A stretch of 40,560 nt of DNA from assembly GCA_021787615.1 (NCBI GenBank), contig JAJYLP010000024.1, forward strand, positions 1 through 40,560, given 5' to 3'. Below the pieces are notes generated by a model. The model had not been told where the DNA came from. It ran no database searches and saw nothing but the letters and a program-made list of their open reading frames with translations. Position 1 is the first letter of the stretch, and each line of letters opens with the position of its first letter. Below are positions 25,706-34,119 of the stretch, piece after piece. The position numbers and the translations under genes were made by a program. This DNA comes from Pseudomonadota bacterium (GTDB lineage: Bacteria; Pseudomonadota; Gammaproteobacteria; Steroidobacterales; Steroidobacteraceae).

Positions 25706-27170
25706 GACTCATGCACTCGCGCCACAGCGCATCGACGCGCTGCTCGACCGCCGCATCGAGCCGGATCGGGCGGCCCCACTCGCGCGAGCTCTCCCCCGGC
25801 CATTTGTGCGTCGCATCCAGACCGAGCTTCGAGCCGAGTCCGCTCACGGGACTGGCGAAGTCGAGATAGTCGATCGGTGTGTTCTCGACCAGCATTGCAT
25901 CGCGCGCCGGATCGACCCGCGTGGCCACCGCCCAGATTACCTCCTGCCAGTTGCGCACATCGATGTCCTCGTCGGTGACGATGACGAACTTGGTGTAGGT
26001 GAACTGGCGCAGGTACGACCAGATCGACATCATGATGCGGCGCGCGTGGCCCGGGTACTGTTTGCGGATGCTGACCACCGCGAGGCGATAGGAGCACGCC
26101 TCGGGCGGCAGGTAGAAGTCGAGGACCTCCGGAAACACGCGCCGCAGGATCGGCACGAACACCTCGTTCAGCGCGAGCGCCATCACCGAGGGCTCATCGT
26201 GCGGCGAGCGGCCCATGTAACTGCCCTGATAGATCGCCCCGTCGCGCAGATGCATGCGCTCCAGGGTGAGCACGGGAAAGTCGGCCTGGGAGTTGTAGTA
26301 GCCGGTGTGATCGCCGAACGGACCCTCGCGGGCCGTATCGCCCGGCCGGATGAAGCCCTCCAGGACGATCTCCGCCCCCGCCGGCGCATCGAGTCCGGTG
26401 AGCTCGCAGCGCACGACGTTGCTGCGCTCCCCGCGCAGCAGGCCGGCAAACTCATACTCCGAGAGCGTGTCCGGAATGGGCGCCGCGGCCGCGAGCACCG
26501 TCGCCGGATCGGCGCCGATGGCGATCAGCACCGGGAAGGGCTGCCCGGGGCGGTCCGCCTGCCAATCGGCGAAGTCGCCCGCTCCGCCGCGGTGCGCGAG
26601 CCAGCGCATGATCACCCGATCCCGCCCGAGCACCTGTTGGCGGTAAACCGCCACGTTCTGGCGCTCCTTGCGCGGCCCGCGCGTCACCACCAGACCGAGC
26701 GTGATCAGCCGTGCGACATCCTCGGGCCAGCAGCGCTGAATTGGCAGGCGCGCGAGGTCGATCTGCCCGCCGCCGAGCGTATGCTCCTGAAACGGCGCGC
26801 GCGCCACGCGCCGCGGCGCGACGTGCGCCAGCTGCGCGAACTGCGGCCAGCTGGCGAGCGCCTCACGCACGTTCGACGGCCAGTGCGGCTCCTTCAGCGC
26901 CGCGAGCAGCTCGCCGAGCTCGCGCAGCGCGCCGGCGCCCTCGCGCCCGAGCGCCGCCTCGATCCGACGCGCATGGCCGAATACGTTGCCGAGCAGCGCA
27001 TGGTGTGCGCCGGCGGGCCGCTCGAACAGCAGCGCCGGACCCGCCTGGCGCAGGGCGCGCAGGCAGAACGAGGTGCTTTCCAGCTCGGGGCTGACCGGGA
27101 CAGTAACGCGGCGCAGATCGCCTCGCTCTTCCAGGTGCGCGAGAAACGTGCGCAGATCGTGAAATGCCAT
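25698..27170 (-). CDS. ubiD: UbiD-family prFMN-dependent decarboxylase
   Basis: A 490-residue member of the UbiD family, most likely 3-octaprenyl-4-hydroxybenzoate decarboxylase of ubiquinone synthesis. It starts [21 protein letters not shown] like other UbiD proteins. [19 protein letters not shown] and the conserved [12 protein letters not shown] (about 281-292, with the catalytic-region acid) are present, and the length agrees with E. coli UbiD. It needs prenylated FMN from a UbiX not seen here. It is the first gene of ubiD-ubiU-ubiV. There is no Shine-Dalgarno before the ATG, and an FNR promoter would start transcription one base upstream of it. Confidence 0.93.
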   Translation of the reverse strand: MAFHDLRTFLAHLEERGDLRRVTVPVSPELESTSFCLRALRQAGPALLFERPAGAHHALLGNVFGHARRIEAALGREGAGALRELGELLAALKEPHWPSNVREALASWPQFAQLAHVAPRRVARAPFQEHTLGGGQIDLARLPIQRCWPEDVARLITLGLVVTRGPRKERQNVAVYRQQVLGRDRVIMRWLAHRGGAGDFADWQADRPGQPFPVLIAIGADPATVLAAAAPIPDTLSEYEFAGLLRGERSNVVRCELTGLDAPAGAEIVLEGFIRPGDTAREGPFGDHTGYYNSQADFPVLTLERMHLRDGAIYQGSYMGRSPHDEPSVMALALNEVFVPILRRVFPEVLDFYLPPEACSYRLAVVSIRKQYPGHARRIMMSIWSYLRQFTYTKFVIVTDEDIDVRNWQEVIWAVATRVDPARDAMLVENTPIDYLDFASPVSGLGSKLGLDATHKWPGESSREWGRPIRLDAAVEQRVDALWRECMSHG

Positions 27171-27178
27171 CCGCGCGG

Positions 27179-27219
27179 ACGCTAGCGCACCGCGCGCGTG
27201 CGGATTTGACGCGGATCAA
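27179..27219 (-). promoter_or_regulatory. FNR-dependent promoter of ubiD-ubiU-ubiV
   Basis: The FNR box at 27219-27206 reads TTGAT-CCGC-GTCAA on the minus strand (nine of ten positions). The -10 candidate TAGCGT is at 27184-27179, exactly 21 nt from the box, the same gap as in the ubiT promoter. Initiation is predicted at about 27171, one base before the ubiD ATG. Confidence 0.72.
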
Positions 27220-27246
27220 TTTCCGCGCCGCCGAGGCGCCGGCCGG

Positions 27247-30200
27247 CTACTCGGCGGCCGGCTGCATCACCGCGGCTCGCTCGCGGTCGCGCTCGTGATC
27301 GGCCGCGAGCAGCAGGTACACCGCCGGCACGATGAACAGCGTGAACAGCGTCCCGATCGACAGTCCCGTGGCGATCACGATGCCCATCGCGCGCCGCCCG
27401 GCAGCGCCCGCGCCGGTGGCGAACACCATCGGCAGCACGCCCACGACCATCGCCGCGGTCGTCATCAGGATCGGCCGCAGCCGCACCTCGGCGGCCTCCT
27501 CGATCGCCTCGAGCTTGCTGTGCCCGGCGCGCTGCAGATCGTTGGCGAACTGCACCATCAGAATGCCGTGCTTGCTGATCAGGCCGAGCAGTGTCACCAG
27601 CCCGACCTGGGTGTAGATGTTGAGCGTGGTGAGGCCGACGTTGATGAACAGCAGCGCCCCGAACAGCGCCGCCGGCACCGACACCAGGATAACCACCGGA
27701 TCGCGGAAACTCTCAAACAGCGCCGCGAGCGCCAGGAACACGATGATCAGCGAGAACCCGAAGGTCACGAGGAAGCTGTTCGATCCCTCCATGAACTGGC
27801 GCGACTGTCCGGAGTAGTTGGCGCTGAAGCCGCTCGGCGCGACCTGCGCGAGCGTCTTGCGCAGGAAGGCGAGCGCCTCGCCCTGCGGGACCGCCGCCGC
27901 TCCGGCGATGGTAGCGGAATTCAGCCGCTGGAAGTGATTGATCGACTCCGGCACCACCTCGCGCTTCAGGCGCGCCACCGTGCCGAGCCGCACCAGAGCG
28001 CCGCCCGCGGTGCGCAGGTAGTAATCGAGCACCTGATGCGGGTTCAGCCGGTACTTCTGCAGCACTTGCGGCATCACTTCGTACGAACGGCCGGCCAACT
28101 CGAAGTAATTGACGTAGCCGCCGCCGAGCGCTGCGCCGAGGGTGTTGGCCACATCCTGCTGCGTCAACCCGAGGTCGGCCACCTTGTTCGGGTTGACCAC
28201 GATCTGATCCTGCGGCTGATCGATCTTCAGGTCGGAGGCGACGAAGAAGAACAGACCGCTCTCGCGCGCCCGGTCGAGCACCTTCTGCGACACCGAATAC
28301 AGGCGGCTGATCGGCTCGGCGGTGGTGATCACGAACTGCACGGGCAGACCCTGCGCCCCGGGGAGCGAGGGGAACTGGAAGGCGGCCACCTGCGCCCCGG
28401 CGATGTGGTTCCAGCGCTGCTGCAGCACCTGCTGCAGCTGGGTCGCGGTGCGGGTCCTCTGATCCCAGGGCTTGAGCAGAACGCCGCCGAGCCCCTGGTT
28501 CTGCGCGGGGACGCCGATCATCTGGAACGCCTGGCGGTACTCCGGCAGCGTGCGCGCCATGTTGAAGATCTGGTGCGTGTAGGTGTGCATCTGCTGCAGC
28601 GTCGCATCGGGCGGTCCGATCAGCTGGTACATCACCACGCCCTGGTCCTCTTGCGGCGCGAGCTGCGACTTGGACGTTCTGAACAGATAAAACACACCGC
28701 CGAGCAGCGCCACGCCGAGCAGGATCAGCACCGGCCAGGTGGCGAGCCAGCTGGAGAGCACGCGCCGGTACCCCTTGCGCAGCCCGTTGAAGGCGCGATC
28801 GAGCAGATGCGTGAACCGGCTGTCCTCCTGATCGCTGCGGAAGATGCGCGAGCAGAGCATCGGTGAGAGCGTGAGCGCGACGATGGCCGAGCAGACCACC
28901 GCGCCGACCAGGGTGAAGGCGAACTGCGTGAACAGCGCGCCGGTGAGCCCGGTCTGAAAGGCGATCGGCGCGTACGCGGCCACCAGCACCACGGTCATGG
29001 CGATGATCGGGCCGTTGAGCTCGTGCGCGCCGAGTATCGCCGCCTCGAGCGGCGACTTCCCTTCCTTCATGTGCCGGTCGATGTTCTCGACGACGATGAT
29101 GGCGTCATCGACCACCAGACCGATCGCCAGCACCAGCGCGAGCAGCGTCAGCAGGTTGATCGAGTAGCCGAGCGCCAGCATGAAGATGAACGCGCCCACG
29201 ATCGACAACGGCATAGCGAGGGCGGGCACCGCGGAGGCGCGCGCGCTGCCGAGGAATAGGAAAATGACTACGGTGACGATGAGCAGCGTCTCGATCAGCG
29301 TGCGCACCACATCGACGATCGAGGAATAGATGAACGTGGTGGCATCGAACACCACCTTCTGCGAGATGCCGTTCGGCAGCTGCCGGGCGATCACCGGCAG
29401 CTGCGCCTTGACGCGCTTGGCGATGGTGAGCACGCTGGCGCTGGGGGCGGCCTTGATGCCGATGAACACCCCGGGCCGGCCGCTGAAGGCCACCGCCGTG
29501 TCGTAGTTCTGCGCGCCCAGCACCACTGTGGCCAGGTCCTTCAGGCGCACGATCGCGCCGTTGTGGTCGCGGATGACGAGGTTGCGGAACTCGCGCAGGG
29601 TATGCGGGTCGGTCGAGGCGGTGAGCTTGATGCTCACCATCTGACCCTTGGTCTCGCCCGCGGCGGACAGGTAGTTGTTGGCCGCGAGCGCCTGGGAGAC
29701 GTCGGCGGCCGTGACGCCATGGGCCGCCATGCGCTGCGGATCGAGCCAGGCGCGCAGCGCGAACGTGCGTCCGCCGAGGACCTCGGCGTTCTGCACGCCG
29801 GGAATCGCGTTCAGCTGCGGCTGCACCACGCGCAACAGGAAGTCCGTCAGCGCATTGGTGGGGATCACAGTGCTGAAATAGCCGATGTACATCGTGTCGG
29901 TCGTCTGGTTCTTGGCCAGCTGAATGACCGGCAGCTGCGATTGCGGCGGCAGCTGATTGCGCACCGCGTTCACCTGTGCGCTGATCTCCGTCAGCGCACG
30001 ATTGGCGCTGTAATTGAGCCGCAGCGTCGCGGTGATCACCGACGTTCCGGTGCTCGAGGAGGAGGACAGGTAGTCGATGCCCTGGGCCTGGGCGATGGCC
30101 GCCTCGAGCGGCTGGGTGATGAACCCCGCCACCGTGTTGGCATCGGCGCCGTAGTAGTAGGTGGTGACGGTGATGACCGCGCTCTGGGTCTTCGGATACT

Positions 30201-30306
30201 GCGTGACCGGCAGCTGGAAGATCGCGCGCAGCCCGAGCACCAGCATCAGCAGGCTGACGACGGCCGAGAGCACCGGCCGGCGGATGAACAATTCGGTGAA
30301 CTTCAC
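27247..30306 (-). CDS. RND multidrug efflux transporter, inner-membrane pump (HAE1 type)
   Basis: A 1019-residue AcrB/MexF-like pump. It begins MKFTELFIRRPVLSAVVSLL and has twelve expected membrane helices and two large periplasmic loops. The proton-relay acids Asp400 and Asp401 lie in GLVVDDAIIVVEN, and the partner Lys is in LLGLISKHGILMVQFAN. It should export hydrophobic or amphipathic compounds using the proton gradient. It follows its membrane fusion protein by 10 nt in an operon. No outer-membrane channel gene or local regulator is present, so it probably uses a channel encoded elsewhere. Substrates cannot be predicted. Confidence 0.95.
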   Translation of the reverse strand: MKFTELFIRRPVLSAVVSLLMLVLGLRAIFQLPVTQYPKTQSAVITVTTYYYGADANTVAGFITQPLEAAIAQAQGIDYLSSSSSTGTSVITATLRLNYSANRALTEISAQVNAVRNQLPPQSQLPVIQLAKNQTTDTMYIGYFSTVIPTNALTDFLLRVVQPQLNAIPGVQNAEVLGGRTFALRAWLDPQRMAAHGVTAADVSQALAANNYLSAAGETKGQMVSIKLTASTDPHTLREFRNLVIRDHNGAIVRLKDLATVVLGAQNYDTAVAFSGRPGVFIGIKAAPSASVLTIAKRVKAQLPVIARQLPNGISQKVVFDATTFIYSSIVDVVRTLIETLLIVTVVIFLFLGSARASAVPALAMPLSIVGAFIFMLALGYSINLLTLLALVLAIGLVVDDAIIVVENIDRHMKEGKSPLEAAILGAHELNGPIIAMTVVLVAAYAPIAFQTGLTGALFTQFAFTLVGAVVCSAIVALTLSPMLCSRIFRSDQEDSRFTHLLDRAFNGLRKGYRRVLSSWLATWPVLILLGVALLGGVFYLFRTSKSQLAPQEDQGVVMYQLIGPPDATLQQMHTYTHQIFNMARTLPEYRQAFQMIGVPAQNQGLGGVLLKPWDQRTRTATQLQQVLQQRWNHIAGAQVAAFQFPSLPGAQGLPVQFVITTAEPISRLYSVSQKVLDRARESGLFFFVASDLKIDQPQDQIVVNPNKVADLGLTQQDVANTLGAALGGGYVNYFELAGRSYEVMPQVLQKYRLNPHQVLDYYLRTAGGALVRLGTVARLKREVVPESINHFQRLNSATIAGAAAVPQGEALAFLRKTLAQVAPSGFSANYSGQSRQFMEGSNSFLVTFGFSLIIVFLALAALFESFRDPVVILVSVPAALFGALLFINVGLTTLNIYTQVGLVTLLGLISKHGILMVQFANDLQRAGHSKLEAIEEAAEVRLRPILMTTAAMVVGVLPMVFATGAGAAGRRAMGIVIATGLSIGTLFTLFIVPAVYLLLAADHERDRERAAVMQPAAE

Positions 30307-30316
30307 GCCGCGCGCC

Positions 30317-31462
30317 TCACTCTTCCTGGGGCGACGGATTGGGGTTGTTGAGCGGCTGCACGCTGTTGTTGATGGTGACGGCGGAGCCGTTCTTCAGCTT
30401 CAGCTGCCCGCTCGTGACGATGATGTCGCCGGCCTTCAGGCCCTTCAGCACCGCGACCTGATCGCCACGGGTCGGCCCGAGGGTGACGAACACCTGCGCT
30501 ACGGTGATGCGCGCTTTGGGGCCGGGGTCCTTGTGCACCACGAACACGGTGTTGCCGTATGGGTTGTAGGTAATTGCCGTCTGCGGCAGCGTCAGGTAGC
30601 GGCGTTTTGCGCCTGAATCCACCGCCGTGTCCACGAACATCCCCGGACGCAGCAGGCGCTGCGGATTGGTGATGGTGGCCTCGGCCTCGAAGTTGCGCGT
30701 CGACGGATCGACCAGCGAATCGATCGAGGTCACCCGGCCGGTAAAGGTCTTGCCCGGGAACGCATCGGTCCTCACGCGGGCGGGCTCCCCGACACGGATG
30801 CGCGACAGATCACTCTGCGGCAGCCGGAAATCGACGAAGATCGGATCGAGCGATTCCAAACTGACGATCGCCGTGCCGGGCTGCAGGTACTCGCCCGGAT
30901 TGACCGTGGTGATGCCGAGCCGCCCGTTGAACGGCGCCCGCACGGTCTCCTCGGCCACGAGCGCCGCCTGCGCCGCTGCCTGCGCTACGGCGCTCTTCCA
31001 GTCGGCCGTGGCCGCATCGAGCGTCGCTTTGCCGATGGCCTGGGCCTTGTACTGGAGGATGTCGCGCTGATACGTCAGCGCCGCGTAGTGCGCGACCGCC
31101 TGCAATGAATGCAGCTTCGCGATATCCGGGGCGGCGTTCAGCTGCACCAGCACCTGGCCGGTGCGGGCGGTCTGCCCGGACCTGAAGTCCACGCTTGCCA
31201 CCATGCCGGCCACCTGCGTGGTCACCTCGACGCCGTGCACGGCGCGCAGGCTCCCGAGCGCGGTCACCTGCGGCTGCCATTGCGAGTAACTCACCACCGC
31301 GGTGCTCACCGTCTGCGGCTGCTGGGCATTCTTCACCATGAATTTTTGGATGAAATGCGCCTTGATGGCGTTCCACGCCGCCACCCCGCCCAACAGGACG
31401 GCCATCGCGACAATCACGATGATCAGCCGTCGCCACATTACGCGTTTGTCCACGACTCCCAT
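30317..31462 (-). CDS. RND efflux membrane fusion protein (periplasmic adaptor)
   Basis: About 381 residues. An N-terminal membrane anchor (RRLIIVIVAMAVLLGGVAAW) precedes the barrel-sandwich/lipoyl half (VTTQVAGMVASVDFRSGQTARTG), an alpha-hairpin of modest length, the second lipoyl half (TVRAPFNGRLGITTVNPGEYL), and the beta-barrel and membrane-proximal domains (VTSIDSLVDPSTRNF). It links the RND pump to an outer-membrane channel. Possible starts are ATG 31462, GTG 31453 and ATG 31438. The AGGAG lies only about one base before ATG 31462 and is better spaced for the GTG, so the N-terminus may be up to eight residues shorter. Confidence 0.9.
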   Translation of the reverse strand: MGVVDKRVMWRRLIIVIVAMAVLLGGVAAWNAIKAHFIQKFMVKNAQQPQTVSTAVVSYSQWQPQVTALGSLRAVHGVEVTTQVAGMVASVDFRSGQTARTGQVLVQLNAAPDIAKLHSLQAVAHYAALTYQRDILQYKAQAIGKATLDAATADWKSAVAQAAAQAALVAEETVRAPFNGRLGITTVNPGEYLQPGTAIVSLESLDPIFVDFRLPQSDLSRIRVGEPARVRTDAFPGKTFTGRVTSIDSLVDPSTRNFEAEATITNPQRLLRPGMFVDTAVDSGAKRRYLTLPQTAITYNPYGNTVFVVHKDPGPKARITVAQVFVTLGPTRGDQVAVLKGLKAGDIIVTSGQLKLKNGSAVTINNSVQPLNNPNPSPQEE

Positions 31463-31587
31463 TCTCCTGTGTCCTCGGGCGGGCCCGCGCGCAACCGGTC
31501 CGAGACACCGCCCGGGCCGGGCCGCCGGAGCCGCGCCATGCGCATCCGCAAGGGTATAGGCCGCTATTTTAACCGAATCGAGGCCCC

Positions 31588-31604
31588 GCCCGGCATTGCC
31601 GGGC
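31588..31604. other. Perfect 7-bp hairpin upstream of the efflux operon
   Basis: GCCCGGC-ATT-GCCGGGC, a compact stem with a three-base loop, in the 224-bp gap between the exported protein gene and the membrane fusion protein gene. No T run follows on either strand. It may act as a terminator-like structure or an operator for the efflux operon. Confidence 0.35.
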
Positions 31605-31662
31605 CCACCGCGCGGGGGCGCTCGCGGCCCCCCGGACGATAGACCTGCGGGCCGATTGGGCA

Positions 31663-31688
31663 AGCCCCCCCTGAAGAGGGAGGGGGCT
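31663..31688 (-). terminator. Hairpin at the end of the exported-protein gene
   Basis: AGCCCCC (minus strand 31688-31682) pairs with GGGGGCT (31669-31663) across a 12-nt loop. The stem starts inside the stop codon of the gene ending at 31687. No clear T tract follows, so termination efficiency is uncertain. Confidence 0.35.
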
Positions 31689-32211
31689 AGAGTCCCATCT
31701 GGGGGACCCCCGAGCGACGGCGCCGCGCGAGTTCCGCGGCGAGGGCTCTCTGCAGCAGCGCGGTGGCGTGCAGCCGGCCCGCGAGCGCAAAACGCGTGAA
31801 GGCGAAGCCGCCGCCATCGAGCGGCACGGCGAATGCGATCCGCCGGGAGTGCGCGATGCTGGCCTCGAGCTTGCGTTGGTTCATCAGCGCCATGCCATAG
31901 GTGTGCCCGCCGAGCGCGCCGACGCAGAAGATCGCGATGGGGTTGGCGCCGGCGGCGGAATTGGCGAGCACCGGGTAGACGTCGCCGAAGCGGCACGGCG
32001 TGTGCACCGCGAGCAGCCAGTGGCACGCGGCCGATTTGAATTCACAAAACTCGCCGAACACCTCGCCGCGGTGATTGACCGTGGCCGCATACGTGTAATG
32101 ACCGTCGGCGCTGGTGGCGACGCGCCACTGGCCGAACGTGAGTGAGGCGGCGCTCGCCGATCCGGCCGCCGCCAGCAGCGCCAGCAGCATCGTGCCCGTT
32201 ATTGTTCTCAT
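31687..32211 (-). CDS. Exported hypothetical protein, about 150 residues mature
   Basis: 174 residues from the ATG at 32211, which is preceded by GGGAG at a good distance; the open frame extends further but without support. Residues 1-22 form a signal peptide (MRTITGTMLLALLAAAGSAS then A). The mature protein begins SLTFGQWRVATSADGHYTYAA and contains a cysteine-bearing centre (GEFCEFKSAACHWLLAVHTP, then CRFGD, then IFCVGALGG). The alternating small and aromatic residues suggest a beta-rich periplasmic fold. I do not recognise the family; a distant likeness to IalB-type invasion proteins is possible but unproven. It lies between the cyd and efflux units on the same strand. Confidence 0.65.
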   Translation of the reverse strand: MRTITGTMLLALLAAAGSASAASLTFGQWRVATSADGHYTYAATVNHRGEVFGEFCEFKSAACHWLLAVHTPCRFGDVYPVLANSAAGANPIAIFCVGALGGHTYGMALMNQRKLEASIAHSRRIAFAVPLDGGGFAFTRFALAGRLHATALLQRALAAELARRRRSGVPQMGL

Positions 32212-32397
32212 TCTGATCTCCCGCGGCCGTCCGTGCAGGCCCTGCGCCAGGGGCCTGTCGTGAGTCCGAAGCGCGAATTGGGCGCCGCTGACGCGTACGA
32301 GCTTCTGATTTTGTGACTCTACTCCTTGATTTTCACCTCGCCAATGGCGCACGCGACATATTCCGGCGCCGCCGCGCACGCCGGGCTCCCGCGCCAC

Positions 32398-34119
32398 TCA
32401 ACCGCCTCGCTCCCCGGCCAGATACTCGCCCACCGGCGCGCGCGCGCGGATTCTGCCCGCATCCATGACCACCACCTCATCGACGAGCCGCTCGAGGCCG
32501 CTCAAGCGGTGCGTGATCAGCAGCAGCGTCCGGCCGCGACCTGCCGCATCCAGCGCCGTGTACAAATCGCGCGCCGTGCGCGCATCCAACCCCTCGGTCG
32601 GCTCATCCAACACGAGCACCGGCGCATCCTGCAGCAGTGCACGGGCGATCACGATGCGCCGCGCCTCGCCGCCGGAGACCCGTGCGCCGCCTTCGCCGAG
32701 CACGGTGTCGTAACCCTGCGGCAGGGACGCCACGAACGCGTCCAATTGCGCCAGACTCACGGCACGCTCGATCTGCCCGGCGCTCGCCTCCGGCGCCGCG
32801 AGCAGCAGGTTGTCCCGCAACGACAGATCGAACAGCGTGGTCTGCTGCGCGATGACCGCAATGCGCCGGCGCAGCGGATCGCCGGGCAGCCCCGCCACGG
32901 ACTCACCGCCGAACAGGACGCGTCCCTGCTGCAGCGGGTAGAACTTCAGCAGCGCCGCGAGCAGCGAGCTCTTGCCGGCGCCGGAGGCACCGACCACGGC
33001 CACGCGCGCCCCGGCAGCGAGCACGAGATCGACCCCTGCGAGCGCCCAGGGCAGATGCGGCGCATAGCGCAGGTGCGCGTTCTCGAACTCGATGTCGCAG
33101 CGCGGCGGCAGCGGCGTGCCGAGCGCCGGCTCGATGAACACCGGCGGCGTATCGGCGAGATCGAACACCCGCTCCCCGGCGAGGGTTGTGGCGCGCCACT
33201 GCGCCAGCGCCTCCGCGAGCGGCGCGATCGCCTCGAACAGCGCCAGCGTCAGCAGCGCGAGCATCACCAGCTCCGGCGGCGTGAGCGCCCCGCTGTGCAC
33301 CGCCGCCAGCCCGGCGACGAGCACGGCGAGAAGCGACAGCTGCGCAGAGAGTCCGGCCAGTCCGCCGCCAACGGCCTGAAGCTGATCGAGGCGCGTACGG
33401 TGAATGTCCAGCCGCGCGGCAAGCGACTCGACGCGAGAGTTGTGCGCGGGGACCCCGCCCCAGGCGAGCAACTCGCTGTGACCGCGCAGCGCATCGAGCA
33501 GCAGACCCCGCAGCGCCGCGGCATCGAGTACCGTTTGCCGCGAGTCGCGCGCGGCGCGGCGCTCGATCCACAGCGGCAACACGACTGCAGCGAGCAGCGT
33601 GCCGAGCAGCAGGGGCAGCACCGCAGCAGGCAGCGTGAAGGCGGTGAGCACGAGCGCCGTCGCGACGCTGAGCAGCGCCACCGAGGCGGGCACCCATACG
33701 GCCAGATAGAAATGCTCGAGCGCATCGATATCGGCGCGCAGCCGGGCGAACAGCTCGCCGCTGCGCAGCGCGGACAGCCGCGCCGGCGCGAGCGGAATCA
33801 GCCGCCGGAACAGCCAGGCGCGCAGGCCGGCGAGTCCGCGCAGCGTCGCCTCGTGGGTGACGACCCGCTCGCCATAGCGGGCGCCGCTGCGCAGGATGGC
33901 GAAGGCGCGGATGGCCGCCGCCGGTGTGAAGTAATTGATGGCCGCGCCGCTCGCCCCCGCCAGCGCCATGACGGCGATGAACCACCCCGATACGGCCATC
34001 AGACCGATGGCCGCGAGCGCGGCCAGCAGGGCGAGAGCGGCGCCGCCGGCCATCCAGGGGCGATAGGGCCGCATCAGGGCCCACAGCCGAGACAGCACCG
34101 GCGCCAGCGCGGGCCTCAT
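32398..34119 (-). CDS. cydC: ABC transporter CydC (cytochrome bd maturation)
   Basis: A 573-residue ABC exporter half with a six-helix domain (about 15-320) and an ATPase domain. It has Walker A GASGAGKSSLLAAL, the signature RVSGGEARRI and Walker B VLVLDEPTEGLD, followed by LLITHRLSGLERLVDEV. CydC pairs with CydD to export cysteine and glutathione to the periplasm, which is needed to assemble cytochrome bd. The start overlaps the cydD stop by 4 nt (ATGA). It is the last gene of cydA-B-X-D-C. Confidence 0.93.
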   Translation of the reverse strand: MRPALAPVLSRLWALMRPYRPWMAGGAALALLAALAAIGLMAVSGWFIAVMALAGASGAAINYFTPAAAIRAFAILRSGARYGERVVTHEATLRGLAGLRAWLFRRLIPLAPARLSALRSGELFARLRADIDALEHFYLAVWVPASVALLSVATALVLTAFTLPAAVLPLLLGTLLAAVVLPLWIERRAARDSRQTVLDAAALRGLLLDALRGHSELLAWGGVPAHNSRVESLAARLDIHRTRLDQLQAVGGGLAGLSAQLSLLAVLVAGLAAVHSGALTPPELVMLALLTLALFEAIAPLAEALAQWRATTLAGERVFDLADTPPVFIEPALGTPLPPRCDIEFENAHLRYAPHLPWALAGVDLVLAAGARVAVVGASGAGKSSLLAALLKFYPLQQGRVLFGGESVAGLPGDPLRRRIAVIAQQTTLFDLSLRDNLLLAAPEASAGQIERAVSLAQLDAFVASLPQGYDTVLGEGGARVSGGEARRIVIARALLQDAPVLVLDEPTEGLDARTARDLYTALDAAGRGRTLLLITHRLSGLERLVDEVVVMDAGRIRARAPVGEYLAGERGG

